From: Treponema sp.
GTDB lineage: Bacteria; Spirochaetota; Spirochaetia; Treponematales; Breznakiellaceae
Direction: 5' to 3'
Assembly (NCBI GenBank): GCA_031263265.1
Contig: JAISGE010000023.1
Location: 1-12,750, forward strand
DNA: 12,750 nucleotides
The notes below the pieces were generated by a model. It was given only the letters and a program-made list of their open reading frames with translations, had not been told where the DNA came from and did not search any database. Positions 1 to 7,800 of the stretch are shown here, piece after piece. Every line of letters begins with the position of its first letter. Position 1 is the stretch's first letter. The translations under genes and the position numbers were made by a program.

Positions 1-897
1 GGCGTATATGCCTCGGCAAGCTCTTCAAGCAACATTACCGTATCCTGGTCTGAAGTTTCAGGCGCTTCTGGTTATAGAATATACCGTGCGCTCGATATAG
101 ATGATCTATTTTCTTACCAGGGAAATACATCTGATACCTATTATAGCGATACAGGATTAAGTCAGGGTACGACGTACTATTATAAAATAGCTGCCTATAA
201 TAATTATGGAGAAAGTCAACCATCAACAGCCACTCCTGCCAAAACCTATGAGAGCATACCTTCTCCTCCTTCAAGCATATATGCCTCGGCAAACTCTTCA
301 AGCAGTATTACCGTATACTGGTCTGAGGTTTACGGTGTTACCAGTTATAAGGTTTACCGGAGTCAAAGCTCCTATGGTAACTATTATAGTATTGCCACGG
401 TAGATGATCCGTCTACCTCGTATATCGATACAGGATTATCGGCAAGTACTACCTATTATTATAAGGTAAGTACTTCTAACCGTGCTGGTGAAAGCCAGCA
501 ATCAACATCTGTTGGTTATGCCACAACCTGGCCTTCTAGTGGAAGCAGCGGTTCTCTTCTTCCTGCACCGACTGGTATATATGCATACAAATTATCATCA
601 GATGAGATATATGTTTGGTGGGATTCGGTGAGCAGTGCTGAGGAGTATGTTGTCTATTGGAGTACCTCTGAAACAGGGACGTATTATTACGATGGTACGA
701 CGGATGACACTTCATTTATCAGTACGGGTTGGGATGGTATTAGGAATGCATATTTCAAAATAGCCACCGTCAACCGCGCAGGTTATGAAGGCGCACTATC
801 AGTACCTGTTTCTGTTTATTTGGGAGGGTCCTATTCAGTAGGGACCGTGCCGGTAGAAAAGATGGGAAAGATGGAAAAGATAAGGAGAACTGAATGA
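1..897 (+). CDS. Fibronectin type III repeat protein, 3' part (5' end outside window)
   Basis: The frame is open from the first base to the TGA at 895-897, so this is the C-terminal 298 residues of a longer protein. It contains three fibronectin type III-like units of about 90 residues, at roughly residues 1-85, 88-180 and 188-275. Each has the pattern of a Trp in an early strand (VSWSEV, VYWSEV, VWWDSV), a middle Y-x-V/I-Y strand (YRIYR, YKVYR, YVVYW), and a late Y-Y-Y-K or Y-F-K strand followed by N-x-x-G-E/Y. Units are joined by Ser/Pro-rich linkers. Such repeats are usually extracellular spacer or binding modules, so a secreted or surface protein is inferred. The signal peptide and N-terminal domains are not in view. 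The last codons carry the ribosome-binding site of the next gene and the genes overlap by 4 bases (ATGA), suggesting translational coupling. The DNA is clearly richer in A/T than the genes that follow. Confidence 0.85.
   Translation, partial: GVYASASSSSNITVSWSEVSGASGYRIYRALDIDDLFSYQGNTSDTYYSDTGLSQGTTYYYKIAAYNNYGESQPSTATPAKTYESIPSPPSSIYASANSSSSITVYWSEVYGVTSYKVYRSQSSYGNYYSIATVDDPSTSYIDTGLSASTTYYYKVSTSNRAGESQQSTSVGYATTWPSSGSSGSLLPAPTGIYAYKLSSDEIYVWWDSVSSAEEYVVYWSTSETGTYYYDGTTDDTSFISTGWDGIRNAYFKIATVNRAGYEGALSVPVSVYLGGSYSVGTVPVEKMGKMEKIRRTE
4..58 (+). repeat. Direct repeat copy 1 (start of fibronectin type III unit 1)
   Basis: About 55 bases encoding the first strands of unit 1 recur at 277-331 with only about six differences, most of them at third codon positions. 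The two copies are 273 bases (91 codons) apart, one repeat unit. The rest of the units is much more diverged, so identity is concentrated in this block. Confidence 0.8.
277..331 (+). repeat. Direct repeat copy 2 (start of fibronectin type III unit 2)
   Basis: This is the partner of the block at 4-58, in the same codon frame. The third unit (from about 565) does not share this DNA-level identity. The pattern fits a recent duplication or gene conversion between units 1 and 2. Confidence 0.8.
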
Positions 898-1433
898 AAC
901 GGCTACTTTTTGCCGCAGCAGTGATGCTACTCTTGAGCAGGGGTTTCGGATTTTCTCAGGAAGACCTGGCGATAAGCAGAGACATGGAAAAGAACGGCCT
1001 CTTACTGGGCCTTGCCGGTTCTGGTGCTTCCCTGTCTAGTACCCAAGAGGAGAAGATGACCGTGGCGGTCCTTGATTTTCTTAATGTGGACGGAAGCCAA
1101 AGTGTTTTGGGTCGTTATTTTGCGGAACAGACAGGCCATTATCTTACGAAGCGCCCCAACATCACCTTGGTTGAACGCACCCAGATAAACCGGCTCGCGG
1201 CAGAATTTGATTTTAATGCATCAGGCTACGTAAGCGACAAATCCGCGATAGAGCTGGGGGGCATGCTCGGCGCGTCTGCGGTGGTCTTGGGTACCTTGAT
1301 CAAGGTGGGCCGAAAGATCGAGGTCCATATTAAAACCATTGATACCCGGACCGCCGCGGTCTTGACCAGCGGAACTACGGAACTTTCCGGCGGCAAGTAC
1401 CTCACGATGTATAACCAGATCTTGTACCCCTAA
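894..1433 (+). CDS. CsgG/FlgO-like envelope protein (short)
   Basis: A 179-residue protein with an N-terminal signal peptide (hydrophobic residues 4-20, likely cleavage near FSQ at 20-22) and no lipobox Cys, so probably periplasmic. Residues 56-164 resemble the nucleotide-binding-like alpha/beta domain shared by CsgG, FlgO and LpoB proteins. The domain starts with the strand VAVLDF (57-62), has a LVER motif (92-95), and ends with the stretch from AEFDF (103-107) through SG (110-111) to MLGAS (124-128) and a final VLG. In known families this domain helps form or regulate outer-membrane secretion or motor-associated structures, or activates peptidoglycan synthases; which applies here cannot be told. 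ATG 894 is chosen because AAGGAG at 882-887 lies six bases upstream; it overlaps the stop of the fibronectin-repeat gene. It shares a strongly matching block with the CsgG-like domain encoded at 3099-4037 (18 of 31 residues identical). Confidence 0.8.
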   Translation: MKRLLFAAAVMLLLSRGFGFSQEDLAISRDMEKNGLLLGLAGSGASLSSTQEEKMTVAVLDFLNVDGSQSVLGRYFAEQTGHYLTKRPNITLVERTQINRLAAEFDFNASGYVSDKSAIELGGMLGASAVVLGTLIKVGRKIEVHIKTIDTRTAAVLTSGTTELSGGKYLTMYNQILYP

Positions 1434-1444
1434 GGAGTTGGAAT

Positions 1445-2437
1445 ATGCGTAAAAATATGATGGTGATCCTGGCGCTCATTGTAGAAACCGGGATCGTGGC
1501 TGCGGGGCCTGAGCCCCGGTGGGTCCGCTTCCGGGACCAAGAATACCCGGACGCCCGGTTCATAAGCAGCTTGGGTATGGGGACAAGCCAGAAAGATGCA
1601 GAGAACGCGGCTATGAACGGTCTGTCCCTCTATTTTAAAAGCACTGTGGCCGTAGAACAGAAAATGCTTTCTCAGTACAACGAAGTCGTTTCCGGCGATA
1701 GAAAAGGAGTTGACCGGCAGACGCGTATGAATACCACGTCGGTTATCCGCTCTGCAGCGGAATTCCGGGGAGCCCATTTTACCGATCCTTGGTACAACGA
1801 GCAGAACCGGAACTGGTATGTTTTGGCCTACATCAACAAACAGGAAGCCGCGGAACTCTATCAAAACCGCATCACCGCGAACCTGATCATGCTGGAGACC
1901 GCGCTTATGGAAATCGGCGAACCCCTGCAGCAATACCAGGCGTTTAAACGCGCGGCTTCCATCGCCCAATTCATCGAAGAGGATATCCGGGGCTTGGGGG
2001 AACTATCCGATGCAGTAAGCCAGTACCGGGAAACTTTGGAGTATACCCGGAAAATTATGGCCAATAGTATGACGTTTCGTTCCCAGTTGCGGTTTAGCGC
2101 CGCGATTGAAAAGGACCGGCAAGGCCGGATTCAGCGCAAACTGTTGGATGTACTGGAAAAAAACGGTTATGTAGCGGTACGGAACCAGGGAGACTACGCC
2201 ATTACCGGGGAGATATTTTGTGCTGAGGAGACTCTCTCCGCAGGTGTTTTCATCCATTCAGGGATCAGTTTGCAGATCAACAACGGCGCCGGGAACCTCC
2301 TCTTTTCCTACACCAAGAATTACCCCCGCTATGGAGCCAGGAATCAGGACATGGCCTACAATATCGCGTTCCGGGAAATAGAAAAGGACCTGGAAGCCAA
2401 CTTTATTACTGAATTTAACGCCTTTTTAGGTGATTAA
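1445..2437 (+). CDS. LPP20-like periplasmic protein
   Basis: A 330-residue protein with a signal peptide ending at VAA (18-20) and no lipobox Cys. Residues 24-140 look like the LPP20/FlgP family: P-R-W (24-26), then the turn GMG (44-46), DAENAA (51-56) and a strand-rich part ending in WYVLAYI. A helical stretch follows (about 140-205), which may form a coiled coil. The C-terminal region (about 210-330) has a YAITGEIF strand, a SLQI strand, and an LLFSY strand before a final amphipathic helix; this resembles a lipoprotein-type alpha/beta domain but I cannot name it. The AAGGAG ribosome-binding site at 1432-1437 begins inside the stop codon of the upstream gene, so co-expression is nearly certain. 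FlgP-type proteins work with FlgO-type proteins around the flagellar outer-membrane ring of Vibrio; spirochaete flagella are periplasmic, so a direct parallel is doubtful. Confidence 0.75.
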   Translation: MRKNMMVILALIVETGIVAAGPEPRWVRFRDQEYPDARFISSLGMGTSQKDAENAAMNGLSLYFKSTVAVEQKMLSQYNEVVSGDRKGVDRQTRMNTTSVIRSAAEFRGAHFTDPWYNEQNRNWYVLAYINKQEAAELYQNRITANLIMLETALMEIGEPLQQYQAFKRAASIAQFIEEDIRGLGELSDAVSQYRETLEYTRKIMANSMTFRSQLRFSAAIEKDRQGRIQRKLLDVLEKNGYVAVRNQGDYAITGEIFCAEETLSAGVFIHSGISLQINNGAGNLLFSYTKNYPRYGARNQDMAYNIAFREIEKDLEANFITEFNAFLGD

Positions 2438-2465
2438 ATTATAGTTCTCTTTGGTATCAATCTTT

Positions 2466-2472
2466 AAGGAGG
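2466..2472 (+). promoter_or_regulatory. Ribosome-binding site deciding the lipoprotein start
   Basis: AAGGAGG at 2466-2472 lies seven bases before ATG 2480. The in-frame TTG at 2474 is only one base after this site and is too close to be used. The gene therefore should start at 2480. Confidence 0.85.
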
Positions 2473-2479
2473 ATTGAAG

Positions 2480-3022
2480 ATGAAAAAGCGGATGTTTTCT
2501 TTCGCAACCGTAGTAGGAGCTTTGGCAGGAGCAGCGTTACTGCTGAGCTGTGTCAGCGCTCCTCCCCCCGAGCAGGCCCCAAGCCAACCGCAAGGCGGAC
2601 CGCCTCCTGAAGTCTCCCAGTGGATACAGCAGCATCAGAATGATGATGATGTGTATTACGGGATGGGGATTTCTGAGTTTCAGAACGAGTCGGATGCCTT
2701 ACAGCAGGCCACCATGCTGGCACGGGAGAACTTGGCGGGGAGCCTTGAGACCGAAGTAGCGGCCATAGGGGAGAATGCGGTGCGCCGTGCTGAGGCCCAA
2801 GGGGAGACCGACCGGATAGCCCGGTTCCAGGATGCGACCAAGCAAATCGTTACCCAAACCCTGCGGAAGGTAAAGACCTTCGGCCCGTACATGAACGGCC
2901 GGGGCAACACCTACGTGGTGACCTACTTGGACAAGAACAGTTTCAAGAAAGACATCAATGAGTATGTGGACGCGGTGTTTGAGAAGACCGACGCAGAGCT
3001 GAACCAACTGCTGGGCTTGTAG
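2480..3022 (+). CDS. LPP20-like lipoprotein
   Basis: A 180-residue lipoprotein. The N-terminus is basic (MKKR), then a hydrophobic stretch ends in the lipobox LLSC with Cys24, followed by a Pro/Gln-rich tether (residues about 28-45). The mature part resembles the LPP20 family: QWI near residue 48, DDDVYYGMG, a DALQQA helix, then AREN and a strand-rich end (TYVVTYLDKN) with a final helix. This mirrors the N-terminal domain of the preceding 330-residue protein (W, GMG, DA-x-x-A order), so the two may be distant paralogues. It should be anchored to a membrane, but spirochaete lipoproteins can face the periplasm or the surface, and the sequence does not decide this. It is 42 bases downstream of the previous gene with no terminator between them. 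The start is fixed by the AAGGAGG site at 2466-2472. Confidence 0.8.
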   Translation: MKKRMFSFATVVGALAGAALLLSCVSAPPPEQAPSQPQGGPPPEVSQWIQQHQNDDDVYYGMGISEFQNESDALQQATMLARENLAGSLETEVAAIGENAVRRAEAQGETDRIARFQDATKQIVTQTLRKVKTFGPYMNGRGNTYVVTYLDKNSFKKDINEYVDAVFEKTDAELNQLLGL

Positions 3023-3033
3023 TCTTACCGAAG

Positions 3034-3071
3034 CGGTGATAGACGGCGTATAGGATCGCGGTCTATCACCG
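3034..3071 (+). promoter_or_regulatory. Intergenic inverted repeat, 11-base perfect arms
   Basis: cggtgatagac (3034-3044) and gtctatcaccg (3061-3071) are exact reverse complements around a 16-base loop. No T-run follows, so it is not a standard terminator. It lies between the lipoprotein stop and the ribosome-binding site of the next gene (AGAGGAG, 3082-3088). It could be an mRNA processing or stability hairpin, or an operator. Confidence 0.6.
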
Positions 3072-3098
3072 TATGCGCCATAGAGGAGTAACGAAAAC

Positions 3099-4037
3099 AT
3101 GAATAGAAAAAAGGGGAAAATAGTAGGTTTATTGTGGGGCCTGGTCCTGACCGCAGCCTTGTATCCTCAATCAAGGCTGGCGCCACCCAATGCTCCCAAT
3201 GCGGTGGCACATCAGGGAGAATCGGAAATCGTCATTAACGCGACCAATGTAGAAAAGGATGTGGCGGTATGGCTTAATGATCGAATCGTCGCCCATGTAT
3301 TCCCCAAAACCACTGAAAAGATCATCGTCCCAGACGGACGCCATGTTGTCCATTTAGCGGAAACCACTGCACGGGGGGGCGTGTGGAATATCGGGGACAA
3401 GAAACAAGTGGTACTTGATTCCTCCTCAAACCGAATTACTATCGGGATCCTCATGCGCTACGGAAGGCTCATCAACGGCCAGATCCAGCAAACTATCGGT
3501 ATAAGCCCCCAGGGAAGAAACCCTACCCAAAGTTCCTTGGCTGATGCCAGGGCATTGCCGGTCCCTGAACCAACCAGGACTCCTGAACCTGCGCGGAATC
3601 CTGAGCCGGTACGCACGCCCCGGCCCCAGGTCAACAATGATACTACCATAGAAGGGGCGGTTAACCGGGCTGCAGAGGAATTAATATTTTCACTGCCGGT
3701 TGGCTCGACCATAGCAATCATAAACATTGCTACCACGACCCGGGATGCCCGGGACATGGCAGAGTTTGTTATTGATGAACTGGCCTATTTGCTCGTGGAC
3801 ACCAGAAAATTCAAAATCGTGGATAGAAAAAGCCTTGACGCGATACGAGCAGAACAGGATTTCCAATTTTCAGGGGAAGTAGATGATAATTCCGCGGTGT
3901 CCATCGGAAAAATGCTGGGTGCGTCTATTGTCATCACCGGAAGTATCAGCGGAAGCGGCTCAACCAGGCGGCTGCGGGTAAAAGCCTTGGATGTCATGAC
4001 CGCAGAAATCATGGGTATGGCATCTGAACGGTTTTAG
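3099..4037 (+). CDS. CsgG-like protein with N-terminal beta domain and Pro-rich linker
   Basis: A 312-residue exported protein. Residues 1-24 form a signal peptide (basic MNRKKGK, then a hydrophobic core) with no lipobox. Residues about 42-125 form a strand-rich domain with VAVWLND, a IIVPDGRH turn and VVHL; this is like the PEGA or DUF2846-type small beta domains seen in lipoprotein-like proteins, but the match is only by eye. Residues 154-177 are a linker of about four six-residue Pro-rich units (PEPTRT, PEPARN, PEPVRT, PRPQVN). Residues 184-312 form a CsgG-like alpha/beta domain: IAIINI strand, IVDR (240-243), AEQDF (251-255), SG (258-259), MLGAS (272-276). That block matches the protein at 894-1433. 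The ribosome-binding site AGAGGAG is at 3082-3088, ten bases from the ATG. It closes the set of CsgG-like and LPP20-like genes. Confidence 0.78.
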   Translation: MNRKKGKIVGLLWGLVLTAALYPQSRLAPPNAPNAVAHQGESEIVINATNVEKDVAVWLNDRIVAHVFPKTTEKIIVPDGRHVVHLAETTARGGVWNIGDKKQVVLDSSSNRITIGILMRYGRLINGQIQQTIGISPQGRNPTQSSLADARALPVPEPTRTPEPARNPEPVRTPRPQVNNDTTIEGAVNRAAEELIFSLPVGSTIAIINIATTTRDARDMAEFVIDELAYLLVDTRKFKIVDRKSLDAIRAEQDFQFSGEVDDNSAVSIGKMLGASIVITGSISGSGSTRRLRVKALDVMTAEIMGMASERF

Positions 4038-4055
4038 CCGGTACACCGAATTCAA

Positions 4056-4074
4056 GCATGGAAGTTTTCCATGC
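4056..4074 (+). terminator. Short hairpin after the CsgG-like gene (weak terminator or promoter element)
   Basis: gcatggaa (4056-4063) and ttccatgc (4067-4074) pair perfectly around a 3-base loop. The following sequence is A/T-rich (atataaatctttt) but not a clean T-run, so termination would be weak at best. Confidence 0.4.
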
Positions 4075-4092
4075 ATATAAATCTTTTATAAA
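4066..4092 (+). promoter_or_regulatory. Possible promoter for the beta-barrel gene
   Basis: TATAAA at 4087-4092, followed by AAT, could be a -10 element, with TTTCCA at 4066-4071 as a poor -35 at 15-base spacing. Transcription would start near 4099, leaving room for the GAGGG ribosome-binding site at 4106-4110. The -35 overlaps the hairpin at 4056-4074. Confidence 0.3.
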
Positions 4093-4116
4093 ATTTTCTA
4101 ATGAAGAGGGTATGTG

Positions 4117-4713
4117 ATGAAGAAAGGTATTATTGCTGTTTTGTGCCTGCTGCTCATAGGGAGCGCGGCATTTACCTTGGATAAGGCCGCAGGTGCGGGC
4201 CTCCTTATCGGTGAAACCTTCCAGGGAGGGAGCATTACGGAGAACTATTACGATTATTATAGTTATACCGTTGATTGGACCTTCAACCGGACATCTTTTG
4301 GGGCCTTTGCCTTTTTCGGCTTGAGCCAGTATCTTGAGTTCAATTTTGCCTTCATGCATAAAGCCGGGGAAGCCAGCGTAAGCACATCAGATGGGGAAAA
4401 CTACACAGGGGGAGGGCCAGAACCTACCAGTGCCGTTGGTTTGGGCATATACGGGAAATATCCCATTCCCCTTTCAGACCGGTTTGTGTTCTTCCCCACC
4501 GCGGGTTTGGATTTTGAATTCAATTTTGAAGAAAACTGGTGGGATGATCTTTGGATCCGAGGCGGCGTCGGCATTGATTATTTCCTGGGGGATACCATCT
4601 TCTTGAGAGGCCATTTCATCTACGGCGCGGCGATTCCTGTGGGTGAGGACGAGTTAAAACCCGATGTAGGCCACGGTCTGCTTGCAAAGGTCGGTATAGG
4701 GTTCATGTTCTAG
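4117..4713 (+). CDS. Small outer-membrane beta-barrel protein
   Basis: A 198-residue protein with a clear signal peptide (MKKGIIAVLCLLLIGSAAF, cleavage near residue 19). The mature part alternates polar and aromatic/hydrophobic residues in many short strands (for example FGAFAFFG, YLEFNFAFM, VGLGIYGKY, FVFFPTAGL, FLRGHFIYG) and ends in VGIGFMF with a C-terminal Phe, the usual outer-membrane protein signature. Size and strand count fit an eight-stranded barrel of the OmpW/OmpX or opacity-protein type; the exact family is not recognised. ATG 4117 is preferred: GAGGG at 4106-4110 is six bases upstream. GTG 4114 is in frame and possible, and ATG 4112 runs straight into TGA. It follows the CsgG-like gene by 79 bases and may be expressed with it or from its own promoter. 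Confidence 0.75.
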   Translation: MKKGIIAVLCLLLIGSAAFTLDKAAGAGLLIGETFQGGSITENYYDYYSYTVDWTFNRTSFGAFAFFGLSQYLEFNFAFMHKAGEASVSTSDGENYTGGGPEPTSAVGLGIYGKYPIPLSDRFVFFPTAGLDFEFNFEENWWDDLWIRGGVGIDYFLGDTIFLRGHFIYGAAIPVGEDELKPDVGHGLLAKVGIGFMF

Positions 4714-4724
4714 GAAATCTTGGG

Positions 4725-4756
4725 TACCCGCTGCTCAGACAGTAAAGCGGCGGGTA
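4725..4756 (+). terminator. Probable terminator after the envelope operon
   Basis: tacccgctgc (4725-4734) pairs with gcggcgggta (4747-4756) over ten pairs with one G-T, around a 12-base loop, beginning 12 bases after the barrel gene's stop. Only a short GTGTTT follows, so it is an imperfect intrinsic terminator. It could also act as a leader hairpin for metH. Confidence 0.5.
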
Positions 4757-4817
4757 GTGTTTCTGGTGCTCCGGTACGTATGTCTTGGCTTACTTGTTTA
4801 TGAGTCAAGACCCTGTA

Positions 4818-4846
4818 TTGCACATGCCTCTCTGTTACTCTACACT
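4818..4846 (+). promoter_or_regulatory. Candidate metH promoter just before the start codon
   Basis: TTGCAC (4818-4823) and TACACT (4841-4846) are separated by 17 bases, a good sigma-70-type layout. Only seven bases separate the -10 from ATG 4854, so transcription would begin at or next to the start codon. No ribosome-binding site is visible there. Confidence 0.4.
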
Positions 4847-4853
4847 AAAATCT

Positions 4854-7800
4854 ATGAATACCAAGGAACAGCTTACTACCTTAGCATCACAACGGATCCT
4901 TATCTTGGATGGAGCTATGGGTTCCCTGATCCAGGGATACCACTTGAGCGAAGCGGATTTTCGGGGCAGCCGTTTCGCCTCACATACGATCGATCTGATA
5001 GGGTGTAATGATTTACTCTGTCTTACCAAGCCGGAGGTTATTTCCGCCATCCACACCGCGTATCTGCAAGCAGGGGCAGATATTATTGAGACCTGTAGCT
5101 TTAACGCCACCTCGGTATCTCTAGCGGATTATGGGATAGGGGACCTGGCCTATGAGATAAGCCTTGCCGCGGCTTCTTTAGCGCGACATGCCGCGGATAC
5201 CCTTTCTACCCCTGATAAACCCCGGTTTGTCGCGGGAAGCATGGGCCCTACCGCAAAAAGCGCGAGTATCTCCCCGGATATAAGCGATCCCGGTACACGG
5301 GGCATATCCTGGGACGAATTGGAAGCTGCCTATTATGATAATGCCCGAGGACTGGTGGACGGCGGTGCAGACATCCTCATCATTGAAACCATCTTCGATA
5401 CCCTCAATGCTAAGGCCGCCATCTTTGCGGTCTCCCGGCTTATGGAAGAGCGGGGCATAGACCTGCCCCTCATGATCTCCGCCACCATCTCCGATGCCGC
5501 AGGAAGGCTCCTTGCCGGTCAGACCCTCAAGGCATTCTGCATTTCAGTACTCCACGCCAAGCCCTGGTCCATTGGGCTTAACTGTTCGTTTGGTGCAGAG
5601 CGGCTCAAGGTTTACAGCCAGGAACTGTCCGGGATCGCCCCGTGCTTTACCAGCGTACACCCTAATGCAGGGATGCCCAATGAATTAGGGGCCTATGATG
5701 CAAGCCCTGAATCTATGGCGTCATGCCTTGAAACCTATATGCAAGCAGGGCTGTTGAACATCGTGGGAGGCTGCTGCGGTACCACCCCGGCCTACATCGC
5801 GGCCCTGGCTGCCAAGGCCCAAGGGTATCGGCCTCGCAGCATCCCAGCTCTCCCGCGGAAAACGGTTTTTGCCGGGCTTGAGCCTTTGGAAGTAAACCCC
5901 CAGGGGCTTACTAAAATAGGTGAACGCACCAATGTGTCCGGGAGCCGTCAATTTCTCAAGCTCATTCAACAGGAAGCCTACCATCAAGCCCTGGGTATAG
6001 CCCGGTCAATGATCGAAAAGGGTGCCCATAGCATCAATGTCAGCATGGATGATCCCCTTTTGGACGCCAAAGCCGCCATGACCCAGTTCCTCAACCTTGC
6101 CCTCTCAGACCCAGACATAGCCAGAGTACCCATTACCCTGGATAGTTCCCGTTGGGAAGTCATCGAGACCGGGCTTAAGCTGCTTCAGGGAAAGGGCCTG
6201 GTGAATTCCCTAAGCCTCAAAGATGGGGAAGGGGAGTTTCTCAGGAGGAGCCGTTTAGCCAGGCGTTATGGGGCTGCGGTGGTGGTGATGCTCTTTGATG
6301 AGCAGGGTCAGGCGGCAACGTATGAACGCAAGATTGAGGTGGCTCATCGGGCATATACGCTCTTGGTGCAAGATGGTTTCCCACCGGAAGACATGGTGTT
6401 TGATGGGGTGGTGCTTACCATTGCCACGGGTATTCCTGAACATGATCGGTATGCCTTGGACTTCATTCAGGCTTGTGAGTGGATACACACCCACTGCCCC
6501 TATGCCCAGGTTTCTGGGGGTATCGCCAACCTTTCTTTCTGTTTTCAAGGTAATGATCCGGTCAGAAATGCCATGCATGGGGTTTTGCTGAAACATGCCC
6601 AGGCCGCAGGTCTTTCCCTGGCTATTGTGAATCCAGGAACTATGGTTTCCTACGAAGACATCGATCCAGAACTCCGGGAGGCTGCAGAAGGGGCGATCCT
6701 CTGTAAGCAGCCGGATGCAACCGAGACCCTACTCCGGGTGGCTTTGGCACGAAAAGACGCCAAGACCAAGACTACAGCCCAGGAACCTATCGAGTCGTGG
6801 CGTTCCTGGGACCCAGAAGCCCAGATCCTCCATGCCATGCTCACCGGTATTGATGATTACCTTGAAGCGGATGTACTGGCGCTGAGAGCCAAATACCCTC
6901 ATGCCTTGGAGATCCTGGAAGGGCCTCTGATGAAGAGTATGCAGGAGGTAGGCGATCGGTTTAGCGCAGGTCAGATGTTCCTTCCCCAGGTTATCCGCAG
7001 CGCCCGGGTGCTGAAAAAGGCGGTTGCCGCGTTGGAGCCTTTTATTACCCAGGAAAAAGCCCCAGGAACCCTCAGCAGCAGCGCTAAGATCCTCCTGGCC
7101 ACGGTTAAAGGGGATGTGCATGATATTGGCAAGAATATCGTTGGGGTAGTGTTGGGTTGTAACGGCTATGAGATCCTGGATCTAGGGGTGATGGTTTCTT
7201 CGGATCAGATCATTGAAACCGCCTTACGAGAACAGGTAGCGATCATCGGGCTGTCAGGACTCATTACCCCTTCCCTGGACGAAATGATCCGTACTGCCCA
7301 GGAAATGGAGAAACGCGGACTTAAGATCCCCCTGATTATCGGAGGAGCCACCACTAACCTGGCCCATACCGCGCTCAAGATTGCTCCTGAGTATTCAGGG
7401 CCTGTGGTGTATGTTCCTGATGCAAGCCGTTCCGCGGAGATTGTCCGCGCCCTTTGTTCTGAAACCGAACGTCCCCGCTTTCTTGAAGCCCTGGATAATG
7501 CCTATCGGACTGCGGCAGAACGGCACGAGGCGCTTCAGGCAAAGCGTCGTTTGATCCCGCTGCAAAACGCCCGGGAAAACAAGGTGCAGATTTCCTGGTC
7601 ATCCCTGCTGCCAGAACCTAAAACCAAGGGTGTCTTTGAATGTTATAATTATCCCCTCAGTTGGGTTACCCCCTACATTGACTGGAAGGGGTTTCTCCGG
7701 GCCTGGGATATGACCGGGGTGAATACCCCGGGACCAAAACAAGCGGCCCAGGAAACCCTATTGGAAGATGCCAAGGCCCTTTTGGCTCCTATTGTAGCAA

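Noticed and set aside
1430..1969. 179-codon open frame on the minus strand opposite the LPP20-like gene
   Set aside because: It lies inside a well-supported gene with signal peptide and family features, and its product shows no recognisable domain; a shadow frame in G/C-rich DNA.
2474..2479. TTG 2474 as the lipoprotein start
   Set aside because: It is one base after the AAGGAGG site, too close for initiation; ATG 2480 has ideal spacing.
4785..4853. N-terminal extension of MetH from TTG 4785, ATG 4800 or ATG 4823
   Set aside because: None has a ribosome-binding site, the extension has no MetH similarity, and the ligand positions agree with E. coli MetH when counted from ATG 4854.
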